Source of the DNA: CAZQHK01 sp964593455
GTDB taxonomy: Bacteria; Muiribacteriota; CAYSPT01
Direction: 5' to 3'
DNA length: 11,113 nt
Assembly (NCBI GenBank): GCA_964593455.1
Contig: CAZQHK010000065.1
Span: forward strand, 1-11,113
Below the pieces are notes generated by a model. It had not been told where the DNA came from. It searched no databases and saw only the letters and a program-made list of their open reading frames with translations. Every line of letters starts with the position of its first letter. Within the stretch, counting starts at the first letter, position 1. Shown here one piece after another: positions 1 to 7,317 of this stretch. A program made the translations under genes and the position numbers.

Positions 1-31
1 GTAGATGTCCCTTGTGCTTTCACAAATCCCG

Positions 32-60
32 TTAAGCGATCTAAAAATGAAATATATATT
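32..60 (+). promoter_or_regulatory. Possible sigma-70-type promoter for the PHP gene
   Basis: A TATATT hexamer (55-60), one base from the TATAAT consensus, lies 17 bases downstream of TTAAGC (32-37), a weak -35 match. The spacing is ideal and the position, about 37 bases before the chosen start codon, suits the PHP gene. The region is A/T rich, so a chance match is possible. A small hairpin (TTGTG/CACAA, 12-25) just upstream may belong to the preceding, unseen gene. Confidence 0.3.
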
Positions 61-79
61 GAAATACCCAGTAAGGAAT

Positions 80-86
80 AGAGGAG
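80..86 (+). promoter_or_regulatory. Ribosome binding site deciding the PHP start
   Basis: AGAGGAG lies 10 bases before the ATG at 97. A GTG at 88 is in the same frame but sits directly against this Shine-Dalgarno sequence, so it could use only the weaker AAGGA further upstream. ATG 97 is preferred, and the protein then begins with the hydrophobic strand and HxH motif usual at the extreme N-terminus of PHP proteins. Confidence 0.6.
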
Positions 87-96
87 AGTGTTTACC

Positions 97-735
97 ATGC
101 TCATCGATCTGCACACCCATACCCTGCTCAGTGACGGAAGTCTTATCGTGGCCGAACAATTACGGCGAGCCGAGATACAAGGATACGATTATATCGGTAT
201 CACGGATCATTGCGATTTCTCCAACATAGAACAGATTGTTTCTCAGACGATTAAAGGCTGCCAGGCTTTCAATAATCATTCAAACAACCTGAAAGCTTTA
301 CCCGGTGTAGAGATAACACATGTACATCCAAAAGATATCCCGGTATTGATAAACAAAGCACGGGAACTCGGAGCCATACTGGTCGGCGTTCATGGCGAAA
401 CAATTGTCGAACCGGTCTATCCCGGAACTAACAGGGCAGCCATCGAGGCAGAGGTTGATTTTTTAGCTCATCCCGGAATTATTTCGGAAGACGACATTAA
501 ACGCGCCGCCGGCAACGGCGTTTTTTTGGAGATAACATCACGCAAAGGTCACTGTCTCGGTAACGGGAGACTGGTGGCTCTGGCAAGAAAATACCGGGCA
601 CAACTAATTATCAACAGCGATACTCATGCACCGTCTGATCTGTATTCCCCGGAAAGATACAGGAAAACAGCTTTCGGTGCCGGGCTTTCACCGGGAGAAT
701 TCGATTCATTGTTAGCCCGAATAATTCACAAATAA
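97..735 (+). CDS. PHP-domain metal-dependent phosphoesterase (histidinol-phosphatase-like)
   Basis: This 212-residue protein is a stand-alone PHP domain. The family binds two or three metal ions and hydrolyses phosphate esters; members include histidinol phosphatases and nucleotide or oligonucleotide phosphoesterases. All expected metal-ligand motifs are visible: HTH (H6, H8) with D13 at the N-terminus, TDH (H38), GVEIT (E72), VGVHGE (H99), AHPG (H125) and SDTH (D175, H177). The length fits the short PHP proteins often annotated as histidinol phosphate phosphatase domain-containing. No signal peptide or membrane segment is seen, so it should be cytoplasmic. No histidine-biosynthesis gene is nearby, so the substrate cannot be assigned; a nucleotide or small phosphomonoester is equally possible. 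It stands alone on this strand and converges on the DUF3147 gene. Family assignment is secure; substrate is not. Confidence 0.9.
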   Translation: MLIDLHTHTLLSDGSLIVAEQLRRAEIQGYDYIGITDHCDFSNIEQIVSQTIKGCQAFNNHSNNLKALPGVEITHVHPKDIPVLINKARELGAILVGVHGETIVEPVYPGTNRAAIEAEVDFLAHPGIISEDDIKRAAGNGVFLEITSRKGHCLGNGRLVALARKYRAQLIINSDTHAPSDLYSPERYRKTAFGAGLSPGEFDSLLARIIHK

Positions 736-748
736 TCTGCTACGGCTC

Positions 749-855
749 GTAAATGACCACACCTACTGTGTTGCGCTTGAAAAATGTACTCATCGTACCG
801 ACCGGTACGACTCCGTGCATTTTCCTGCACGCGCCTTGTATTTGCGGCCATTTAC
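749..855. repeat. 107-bp imperfect palindrome (cruciform or MITE/REP-like element)
   Basis: The outer arms GTAAATGACC (749-758) and GGCCATTTAC (846-855) pair at 9 of 10 positions. AAAATG (781-786) pairs with CATTTT (818-823). The core CGTACCGACCGGTACG (794-809) is itself a near-perfect palindrome. All three pairings share a centre at about 802, so the whole stretch can fold as one long interrupted hairpin on either strand. A local hairpin GTGCA/TGCAC lies at 815-830. The element sits between convergent genes. The shape suggests a dispersed intergenic repeat, and the sequence resembles short repeats I recall from deltaproteobacterial genomes, but this window holds a single copy, so repetition is unproven. 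A 60-codon open frame (753-935, +) crosses it and is probably spurious. Confidence 0.55.
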
Positions 856-884
856 TTCACCTCGCGACGAAGATTCGTGAATTA

Positions 885-946
885 TTCGGGTTAGATGAAG
901 TTGAACGTTTCGCAAAAAATCTATTAGGGCTTTGATCTAACCCGAA
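885..946. repeat. Inverted repeat, 12-bp perfect arms
   Basis: TTCGGGTTAGAT (885-896) is the exact reverse complement of ATCTAACCCGAA (935-946), with 38 bases between. The right arm ends one base from the stop codon of the DUF3147 gene. It could act as a bidirectional transcription barrier between the convergent genes, but the loop is long and no U-tract follows either arm, so it is not a standard rho-independent terminator. It may instead be part of the same mobile-type repeat as the palindrome just to the left. A smaller palindrome, ACGAAGATTCGT, sits at 867-878. Confidence 0.5.
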
Positions 947-947
947 A

Positions 948-1298
948 CTACAGTTTAATACCGCAGCGGGTTAACAGAGACAGCATCAAAAAATAACAAC
1001 TGACCGTGGCGGACACCGATATACCCAGGCTGATATAAAAATTAATCTCCCGCCTTAATAGAACGGTCATCAGAACAAAGAGGACCAGGGACGGTATGAC
1101 CATCCAGAGGATACCGTATGATAACGAGGCGGCTTTACCGACATCCTTCGTCTCGATATAGAGCCAAACCAGGGCCAGCACAGATACAATGGGGACAGAA
1201 GCCAGAACAGCCCCCAAAAAAGTGTTGCGCTTGGCAAGCTCCGAAACAGCCACCACCAGGAAGGTAGTTAATACTATTTTGATTACGTAATGAACCAT
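948..1298 (-). CDS. DUF3147 family small integral membrane protein
   Basis: This 116-residue protein is almost entirely hydrophobic. Four membrane segments are predicted by eye at about residues 3-22, 27-49, 59-81 and 86-108. The pattern of an opening helix followed by a VSELAKR-like motif, a second helix ending in WLYIET, and a third containing WMVIPSLVLF matches my memory of the DUF3147 family, whose function is not established. The length is normal for it. The ATG at 1298 has a GAGGA Shine-Dalgarno sequence (1305-1309) 6 bases upstream, which supports the start. It follows the giant exported-protein gene on the same strand after a 135-base gap, so it may have its own promoter; an imperfect palindrome at 1332-1350 lies in that gap. 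It could be a small transporter or a structural inner-membrane protein, but nothing in the sequence decides this. Confidence 0.85.
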   Translation of the reverse strand: MVHYVIKIVLTTFLVVAVSELAKRNTFLGAVLASVPIVSVLALVWLYIETKDVGKAASLSYGILWMVIPSLVLFVLMTVLLRREINFYISLGISVSATVSCYFLMLSLLTRCGIKL

Positions 1299-1331
1299 CT
1301 GGCATCCTCATGTTCCTATTACAAACTATAA

Positions 1332-1350
1332 ACCTACTATATCGGTAGGT
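1332..1350. promoter_or_regulatory. Inverted repeat upstream of the DUF3147 gene, possible operator
   Basis: ACCTAC (1332-1337) and GTAGGT (1345-1350) form a symmetric site with a 7-base centre, 34 bases before the DUF3147 start codon. This is about where a repressor or activator site would sit. No convincing -35/-10 pair was found around it, and no regulator in the window is an obvious partner, so this is tentative. Confidence 0.25.
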
Positions 1351-1433
1351 AATAATCAAGATATCCATAACGGCGTTTCGGTGCTCATCAAGGGGAAGCC
1401 GGCGGAAAAAGGATTATTACCAGTTCTGGCACG

Positions 1434-4400
1434 TTAGTTTAGTTTTGGAATTACCCGAGTGCTGCTCTGGAGCATGTGGCGCCGAATACGGGTCTGGTAG
1501 ACCGGCAGGAAGTAACGGAAATAGCGCCGATTCGGACAGGGTGTCCGTCCGTCCCAATCCAGGGCATTGTCTTCGATAGAACCGTCCACCAGATGCCCGG
1601 CACTGGTGTCCAGATCGTCATCGTCATAGAGGATGAGCTGGTGGAGATCCTGCCAGTCAGCCACCTGTTCCAGGATCTCCCCGGCATCGTTCCTGACCGT
1701 GCAGGCAAAAGTGAAATCGCCGCCGCTGCTGATATTGTCGGAACTGAAACGGCCGGAAATCAAAACCCGGGTACGTTCCGGTACCGGACGGAAGGAGAGT
1801 GTTATCGGGTTGACGGGAAACGGCGGCTCTCCGTCGGTCCAGAGATTGGTGTCCAGAGTGGCCGTATCCAGATTGCAGATCCAGGGACGGACGCTCCGGT
1901 CGATGTCCCCCGGGTACCAATCGCCGTTATTTAAAAAACTGAACAAAGCAGTCTGTTGGGTTTTCCAACCGCCGTTTTCCGGATCATAGAATACGATTTC
2001 CCGCGAGTAACAGGTTCCCGGAAGACCGGCGGGCACGATGTTCCTTTCAGACACGATGTCCACCCTTCGTCTCACTATCTCGAGTTCGATGATTGGATTG
2101 GGTTGGATGTTATCCCTGATGAGAATCTCTGCCATTTTGACATTGTTAAGCGTATTGCCGCTGGAGTCGCTGAAAGAAGTGAATACCGCCGGCGCCTGCC
2201 AGCCGGGATGATTGGTCGCGTACTCCGAACTGAACCGGTCCGTCCATTCATAGACGGGACAACCGTTGAGATCCGTCATTCCCTCGACCGGCCGCTGGGA
2301 AACAGGATAGAGTGACATGGGATCGATCGTATAGAGCGCAACACTTGTACCCATACCTTCAGAAGGAAGGAAAAACGGGTCACCGGAGAACTCATCCGTA
2401 ACTTGAATGGAAGTCCCGGTGAACCGGCTGTCGAATTGTTCCTCGTCGGACTCGGCGACTTCCAGGGTAGGCAGCTCGTGCCTTTGAGTGGTCTTCACCG
2501 GCGTCGTTTCACCTTCCGGAACACCTTCTATCACGGCACACGCCTCAAAGCTCATCCGGGCATACCGTTCCTGGGTATGCAGATTGGAGTAGCGGCCGCG
2601 GGTCCATTCCGCCGACCGGCGTCTGACGGCCGCCGAATTGCTCTCTGTAATACCGCCGTGGCTGGCCAACCCCTGGTTGGCAAACCCGCCTTCCGCACTT
2701 CCCGGGTAGGAACCGAATGGGTTGTTGTCTTCAATGTATACCTCCATATAGTCAGGATTGTCCTCCGGAGGCGGGTAGCGGTGGTCCACTTCAGCAGCTA
2801 CCTGCCGCAGCCGCCCGCCGGTAGCAGCGAAAATACGGTAGATTCCTCCCGAGGAAACCGGGTTGCCGGGGATGGAAACCATCACCGCCGGCGGGGTGGT
2901 ATCCCTGACCATGACCTCCTCGACGGCCTGGATATCAATTTTACCGGCATACGATAACACCTGTTGAACCCGGGGACCGTACGGAGGATTAGTGTCAACA
3001 CTGACATAGGCTTGATATGAGTATAACCGGGTAGCCCGCATAGTCACCCGGTAGCGGTACGGATCGCTGGGAGTGGCAAAAATAGTTGCCTCATTGAAAG
3101 CCGAATACGTGTCGTTAGCGCCGGTTTTAAGTTGAAGATCGGCCAGCCTTTCTGCCATGGGCCGCCTCTGCGCCGGCGGCAACGCACCGTCATCAGGACT
3201 TTCCCTGGTAAGCGACACCGTCGGGATAGCGGGCTCACCGGCCAGGGGCCCCGGAGGAGAAAGCGGGTAGAGAAGTTCCACCGAAAACTGAAGTCTTATC
3301 CCTCCCTGCCACTCGAGACCAATCACCTTGGCCGGGTCCAGTCCCTCCGGCACCGGTGGCCGGTCTTGAAGCATCAGGTTGATTCGGTTCTGGTCGGAAG
3401 GAACACCCTCGGCCTCACGGAGTTCCCAGAGTACCCTCCGGTCCTCGTTTATCACCCAGCTCCCACCGGCAAACAGTGGTTCCGGTGGGAGGCTCTCCCC
3501 TGGCAGTGGTTCGATTCCCAAGCAAACGATCCGGCCAGGCTGCTCAGGAAGTAGTGCCCCGTCCGTTTTGACGTGAAAACGGTACCGGGCTATATTGGTC
3601 CCGTCCACAGCCACTCCCCATTCCGCGGGTTGATCAGCCGGAGGCACGTAAACTCCTGGATGGGTATACCGGTCACCGGCCAGGCTGCCCTTTGGCAAGA
3701 CATCGTAGTTGAACCAGCGGTACCTTGCTTCCAGCCTGAGTTCGTACTCCCCACCGTCCAGGCAGAGCCCCAGGTAAGGCCACTTCTGCCAACCATAATC
3801 AACGGCACTATTAAGAGAGTTATCGTAAATGACCCGAGGCCCGTCAGGCCGCCCGTCGCCGTTACGATCACCGGTTACATCTATCCCGTGCCTATCCCGA
3901 TACTGGTAAATCGACCACCGGTAACGTAACGTAGTGAAATCGAGAGTAGAGGGGAAACCACCTTTCCAGTCCGCCACCGCGCCGCCACTTCCCACCTTGC
4001 GGTTGTAGTAATCGAGTGTTCCCCTGATTACGCCATCGTCGTCGTTATCAACCGGAAGTTCCAGGCAGTGGCTGAGACTCTCATTTTCCAATCCTATCCC
4101 TTCGGACCCTTCTCCTGATTTGATATTCAAAGCCCGGTCCGCATAGCGTTCGTTTTCGACGTTCAGGTCGGGGACGGCAAAATTTTCCACCCCGAAGAGA
4201 TACAGTTCGCCTTCCCGGTATCCATTCCACACGACCACCTCGAAGGGACGGATTTCGCCGGTTAGGGGGTCGGCATAAAAGGGTCCGGCAATGTCCAACC
4301 GGGCCGGCTGATATCCGTTCACCTTCGGAGGCGCCGCGTAGTTTACAGAAGTGATCTCGGTACGGACAGGTCCGTTACCGGAACCGACCAGATAGTATGA

Positions 4401-6092
4401 TCCCACCCATTCCCACGTTTCCGGATGAAAATCCGGGTGCGCGCCAGCTGGCACTCCTACCGCCATCAACGGACGAGTGTACTCATTGTGCCCGACTCCC
4501 AGGCTACCCACCACAGACTCCGAGCGACTCAGATAACCAAACCGGTAGATGACCTTGCTGACTTCCTGGCGAAATATTGCGGTGCCGGAAAATACCCCTG
4601 GCTCCACCTGGTTCCACGTTATACTCTCGATATCACCTCCGTTAAAGGAATAATCCGTTTTAAAGGATTCGGGTACCGGCGGTTTGTTCCGGGGAACAGC
4701 ATAGTACAGGTTTCCATACCCGTCGCTACCGATAGAATCAGTCTCCCTGGGTACGGGAATCTCCTCCGGAAAACCATGATCCTGTATACGCTCGTCCCGG
4801 CGGAACTTGTAGACCCGTCCGTTTTGCTTGTCGAGAGCAAACACAATGCCGCCATCCTGCCACCACTGGTCCGAGACAACTACTTCATCGATAGTGATAA
4901 CTCCGGCGTTCATTCCGGACTCAATCATCCATTCCCGGATCAACCGGGCACCTAAAAGGTATACCCACTCGGTCTGGTGGTCACGGGATGAAACCGCCAG
5001 GAATTCCGTACTCAGATCCTCCGGATAACCGATAACCGTTCCCTCCGGCATACTGCCCGATCCGCCGTTTTTAACAATAATCCCGTTCGTCATCCCAACC
5101 TGGCGTTTATAGAGATAGTCATTTCCCGACATTGACATGACCACATCCGCCAGCCACGGTGTTGACGTGTACTCGGAACTGTTGTTCCCACCGGTACATC
5201 CGTCATGGCAGCCGTTGACGTGGGTACGGCTGATGTGTAAATCCCGCGTTTCTGCTTTCAGGGAACCTGTTCCCAACAACTCATCCTGCCTGGAGAAGTT
5301 CATCTCACGGTCATCGAGAATATCCTGCCAATCCATGAGATAGTACTGGTTCCTCCGGTTATAATGAGTCTCACCGAAGATGTAGTACGATGTGTCGGAA
5401 TCCCCTACTCCATCCTCCATGTTTGTCCGGAGCTGCTTGCCAATTTTCTTGCTTGTAATCGACCGCACGAAACTGTGATAGGCGGATGGATTGGGGACCC
5501 AATACCAATCCGAGGAACAATCCGGAGCGGACGAATCGATTGGGCTGTAACCGAATGGGACATACCCGGTGAGCATTGAGGCTGGTACCGCCGGGATCCT
5601 GGCCCCCGTGCCCAGACGCCATCGTTCGCTGTTAAGCGGATGCTCCGTGGGTGAGAAATGTCCATAGTGATTTTTCTCCGTCAGATCGTGCCACTCATGG
5701 GTCATTCGCCGATGCCCTCGATGAGGCGACGCCGTGTTGATACGGACCCGGATATTGCCGTTTAGTCGGATAAAATCGGCATCTCTCACAACCTGGAAGA
5801 AGTAGACCATCCGGGCCGGATCGACCTTGAGGCCGCGGATGGATGTATCCGGGTCTCCGGTGGGGTCAAAAAGGCATTCGGGCACTCCTAAACCCCGCGT
5901 GCCGGCGGTCAGGTTGTTCATGGCCCATACACCACCGGCAGCCCCAGCGTTGATCAGTACATAGACTTCACCATTCTCACCAAACGGGGCGGAAACTTCT
6001 TCCTGGGCTTGAAGCGGAATGCACTGCAGTAAAAAAAGAATAATAGCAGGCAGACAACGACGCCACGTAATCAAGCACACAAGCTGGGACAT
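1434..6092 (-). CDS. Giant exported protein of unknown function (1552 aa)
   Basis: I do not recognise this protein as a named family. It opens with a signal peptide: positively charged WRR at residues 10-12, a hydrophobic core to about 23, and a likely signal peptidase I site after LQA (residue 29). The cysteine at 23 does not fit a lipobox. The mature part, about 1520 residues, is rich in aromatic residues, proline, glycine and acidic residues and looks beta-rich. Visible details are a histidine cluster near 130-150, a CxxxC pair near 290, a propeller-like SDGYGNLYYAVPR segment near 455-467, and two EF-hand-like acidic loops (near 681-687 and 737-750, the latter DRNGDG). Two similar linkers, VRDTTPP near 1061 and IRDNIQPNP near 1322, are typical junctions before Ig-like domains. 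An acidic stretch precedes the basic C-terminus. No membrane anchor or sorting signal is seen. The ATG lies 9 bases after the upstream gene with only a weak ribosome site, suggesting translational coupling. It is probably a secreted or cell-surface protein, possibly calcium-stabilised; enzymatic activity is unsupported. Confidence 0.85.
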   Translation of the reverse strand: MSQLVCLITWRRCLPAIILFLLQCIPLQAQEEVSAPFGENGEVYVLINAGAAGGVWAMNNLTAGTRGLGVPECLFDPTGDPDTSIRGLKVDPARMVYFFQVVRDADFIRLNGNIRVRINTASPHRGHRRMTHEWHDLTEKNHYGHFSPTEHPLNSERWRLGTGARIPAVPASMLTGYVPFGYSPIDSSAPDCSSDWYWVPNPSAYHSFVRSITSKKIGKQLRTNMEDGVGDSDTSYYIFGETHYNRRNQYYLMDWQDILDDREMNFSRQDELLGTGSLKAETRDLHISRTHVNGCHDGCTGGNNSSEYTSTPWLADVVMSMSGNDYLYKRQVGMTNGIIVKNGGSGSMPEGTVIGYPEDLSTEFLAVSSRDHQTEWVYLLGARLIREWMIESGMNAGVITIDEVVVSDQWWQDGGIVFALDKQNGRVYKFRRDERIQDHGFPEEIPVPRETDSIGSDGYGNLYYAVPRNKPPVPESFKTDYSFNGGDIESITWNQVEPGVFSGTAIFRQEVSKVIYRFGYLSRSESVVGSLGVGHNEYTRPLMAVGVPAGAHPDFHPETWEWVGSYYLVGSGNGPVRTEITSVNYAAPPKVNGYQPARLDIAGPFYADPLTGEIRPFEVVVWNGYREGELYLFGVENFAVPDLNVENERYADRALNIKSGEGSEGIGLENESLSHCLELPVDNDDDGVIRGTLDYYNRKVGSGGAVADWKGGFPSTLDFTTLRYRWSIYQYRDRHGIDVTGDRNGDGRPDGPRVIYDNSLNSAVDYGWQKWPYLGLCLDGGEYELRLEARYRWFNYDVLPKGSLAGDRYTHPGVYVPPADQPAEWGVAVDGTNIARYRFHVKTDGALLPEQPGRIVCLGIEPLPGESLPPEPLFAGGSWVINEDRRVLWELREAEGVPSDQNRINLMLQDRPPVPEGLDPAKVIGLEWQGGIRLQFSVELLYPLSPPGPLAGEPAIPTVSLTRESPDDGALPPAQRRPMAERLADLQLKTGANDTYSAFNEATIFATPSDPYRYRVTMRATRLYSYQAYVSVDTNPPYGPRVQQVLSYAGKIDIQAVEEVMVRDTTPPAVMVSIPGNPVSSGGIYRIFAATGGRLRQVAAEVDHRYPPPEDNPDYMEVYIEDNNPFGSYPGSAEGGFANQGLASHGGITESNSAAVRRRSAEWTRGRYSNLHTQERYARMSFEACAVIEGVPEGETTPVKTTQRHELPTLEVAESDEEQFDSRFTGTSIQVTDEFSGDPFFLPSEGMGTSVALYTIDPMSLYPVSQRPVEGMTDLNGCPVYEWTDRFSSEYATNHPGWQAPAVFTSFSDSSGNTLNNVKMAEILIRDNIQPNPIIELEIVRRRVDIVSERNIVPAGLPGTCYSREIVFYDPENGGWKTQQTALFSFLNNGDWYPGDIDRSVRPWICNLDTATLDTNLWTDGEPPFPVNPITLSFRPVPERTRVLISGRFSSDNISSGGDFTFACTVRNDAGEILEQVADWQDLHQLILYDDDDLDTSAGHLVDGSIEDNALDWDGRTPCPNRRYFRYFLPVYQTRIRRHMLQSSTRVIPKLN

Positions 6093-6101
6093 GCAGTTTG
6101 C

Positions 6102-7100
6102 TCAGTTTCTTCCCGTGCCGAGGCCGTAAAATTCCTTTAAAAACTCAAGTCCGCCCGCCATGGCAATCTCTCGCTGGCCAAGCGACGTTTCATTTTGGTG
6201 ACGATCATTGATAAAGAGCTGCCTGATCTCTTTTCTCACAGTATGATAATTGTTTTTCATCGAGCCGATAAATGCAGCCAACGGATTACCTTTCGGGAAG
6301 GACTCCAGGCTATCACGGTTAAGCAAAGAGCAGGTTATTACCTGGAATTCGGGAGGGATAACCAGCACAAACCGCTCATTCATGATAAATACTCCGTACT
6401 CGAGCTCCGACAGCAGGATGGAAAACCGGTTCTCACCGTTACCCATGAAACCGAACTTCACATGCCGTTCTATGGCATCGCAGATATCGTTGTTAAGAAC
6501 AGAAATGAGTTCATTTTTCAGATTTTCATTATCATGATAGAAAATTTTGATGCATTCCCTGATATATCGTTTCACCCGATATTCAAGGTTATAGGCTGTA
6601 CAGGTATAGTGTTGCTGCTTGTCAAAGGACCCAAACAGGTCCTTGTTCTCTTCAAACTCTGCTCGCGTCATATAGTTTCCTCGCAATTGCTTGGTGATAA
6701 TCTGCTTGCGAACTATTTCGTCCCTGATATAATCAAGGGTACCGCTATCAGGCTTTTGCTCGAGTTTTATTCCCTTCATTTCAACAGACTGCAGAAAGTC
6801 CAGATACTGGCGGTACGTGACCGAATCGGGAAAATTAAACAATCGGGACAGAAACTCCCGGTTCTCACGGTTGAACCGTTCCGTCCAGTACTGACGAGTA
6901 ATCCGATCCCGCCGGCGTTCGATTAGATCCGCGGTGATCGGACTTCGCCCCAACGGATCAGGATCATCCCGCATTTCATGTACAACAGCACCCGAAGATC
7001 GAGGTTCACGATACAATGATTTAGCATAAACGGTTTGAGCGGTATTCAACATTTTGAGTACCAGCAGCAGAATAACGGGTAAAGCGACAAATTCTCTCAT
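6102..7100 (-). CDS. Exported protein of unknown function, partner of the giant protein (332 aa)
   Basis: No family is recognised. Residues 1-26 form a clear signal peptide, with a long leucine/valine core and cleavage expected after VYA (residue 26). The mature chain is charged, rich in Arg, Glu and Asn, and looks mainly helical, unlike the beta-rich giant protein after it. A more hydrophobic stretch around FVLVIPPEFQVITCSLL is too short and mixed to be a confident membrane segment. The start is ATG 7100, placed correctly behind the strong GGGAGGTG site; in-frame GTG 7109 lies inside that site and TTG 7106 is too close. The gene is first in a two-gene operon: its stop lies 9 bases before the start of the giant protein. 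It sits about 29 bases downstream of the start point expected from a sigma-54 promoter. A role as periplasmic chaperone, secretion partner or co-component of the giant protein is inference from position only. Confidence 0.85.
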   Translation of the reverse strand: MREFVALPVILLLVLKMLNTAQTVYAKSLYREPRSSGAVVHEMRDDPDPLGRSPITADLIERRRDRITRQYWTERFNRENREFLSRLFNFPDSVTYRQYLDFLQSVEMKGIKLEQKPDSGTLDYIRDEIVRKQIITKQLRGNYMTRAEFEENKDLFGSFDKQQHYTCTAYNLEYRVKRYIRECIKIFYHDNENLKNELISVLNNDICDAIERHVKFGFMGNGENRFSILLSELEYGVFIMNERFVLVIPPEFQVITCSLLNRDSLESFPKGNPLAAFIGSMKNNYHTVRKEIRQLFINDRHQNETSLGQREIAMAGGLEFLKEFYGLGTGRN

Positions 7101-7106
7101 GTGCAA

Positions 7107-7115
7107 CACCTCCCA
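7107..7115 (-). promoter_or_regulatory. Strong ribosome binding site for the exported-protein operon
   Basis: On the minus strand TGGGAGGTG runs from 7115 to 7107, a near-ideal Shine-Dalgarno sequence ending 6 bases before ATG 7100. It rules out the in-frame GTG at 7109 as the start because that codon is part of the site itself. Confidence 0.75.
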
Positions 7116-7138
7116 TTAAGCTAACTGCTGCTTTATGA

Positions 7139-7155
7139 AAGCAAATCACAGACCA
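7139..7155 (-). promoter_or_regulatory. Sigma-54 (RpoN) -24/-12 promoter for the exported-protein operon
   Basis: On the minus strand the sequence TGGTCTGTGATTTGCTT (7155 to 7139) has the two hallmarks of a sigma-54 promoter: a GG doublet and a GC doublet separated by exactly 10 bases, in TGG and TTTGC contexts close to the consensus TGGCAC-N5-TTGC. Transcription should start about 12 bases beyond the GC, near 7129, leaving a leader of roughly 29 bases that contains the strong ribosome site before ATG 7100. The gene just upstream on the same strand encodes a sigma-54 activator, which makes the match much less likely to be chance. Confidence 0.7.
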
Positions 7156-7249
7156 ACTTTGTAAACCAGCCTGTTTAAAGGAGTTTTCATAAGCACACGA
7201 GATAGATTGTTCAAATTAATGACAGTATAAAATCAATATTTTTGTTTAG

Positions 7250-7292
7250 TTTCCGGACACAGCCTCGTGTATTTCATTGGTGAGACCGGAAA
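7250..7292. repeat. Inverted repeat TTTCCGG/CCGGAAA
   Basis: Seven-base perfect arms at 7250-7256 and 7286-7292 enclose 29 bases, inside which ACAC/GTGT (7257-7270) can form a smaller stem. It lies between the activator gene and its putative target promoter. No T-run follows it on the minus strand, so it is not a standard terminator. It could be a second protein-binding site or part of a folded leader. Confidence 0.3.
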
Positions 7293-7317
7293 GATTGCTG
7301 TAGACGGATAAGCAATC
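7293..7317. promoter_or_regulatory. Candidate upstream activator sequence for the enhancer-binding protein
   Basis: GATTGCT (7293-7299) and AGCAATC (7311-7317) are perfect inverted arms with an 11-base centre, a layout usual for dimeric Fis-type HTH sites of sigma-54 activators. The centre lies about 150 bases upstream of the -24 element, within the normal range for DNA-looping enhancers. The right arm overlaps another inverted repeat (CAATCCCCA 7313-7321 with TGGGGATTG 7361-7369). A role as activator site is inferred from symmetry and position only. Confidence 0.4.

Noticed and set aside
753..935. 60-codon open frame on the plus strand between the PHP and DUF3147 genes
   Set aside because: It lies across the palindrome and most of the 12-bp inverted repeat, has no Shine-Dalgarno sequence before its ATG, and its sequence is better explained by the DNA symmetry. 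It is kept only as part of the repeat description.
1406..1431. Possible terminator after the giant gene (UGCCA/UGGUA hairpin followed by AUAAUCC and five U)
   Set aside because: The stem is only five pairs with one G-U and the U-run is separated by seven bases, so it is too weak to list as a terminator.
1476..3929. Several open frames of 118-184 codons on the plus strand inside the giant gene
   Set aside because: They are Arg/Pro-rich translations with no domains, typical shadows of a long GC-rich coding sequence on the other strand.
5640..5710. His-rich HEWHD segment in the giant protein, considered as a metalloprotease site
   Set aside because: The spacing is HExH rather than HExxH and no third ligand motif is visible, so protease activity is not supported.
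6018..6092. Cys at residue 23 of the giant protein as a lipoprotein site
   Set aside because: The preceding residues (LLQ) do not match the lipobox, which needs a small residue just before the Cys. A signal peptidase I site after residue 29 fits better.
6195..6926. 243-codon open frame antisense to the 332-residue exported protein
   Set aside because: The opposite strand has the signal peptide, strong ribosome site and promoter. The antisense translation has no recognisable domain or ribosome site.
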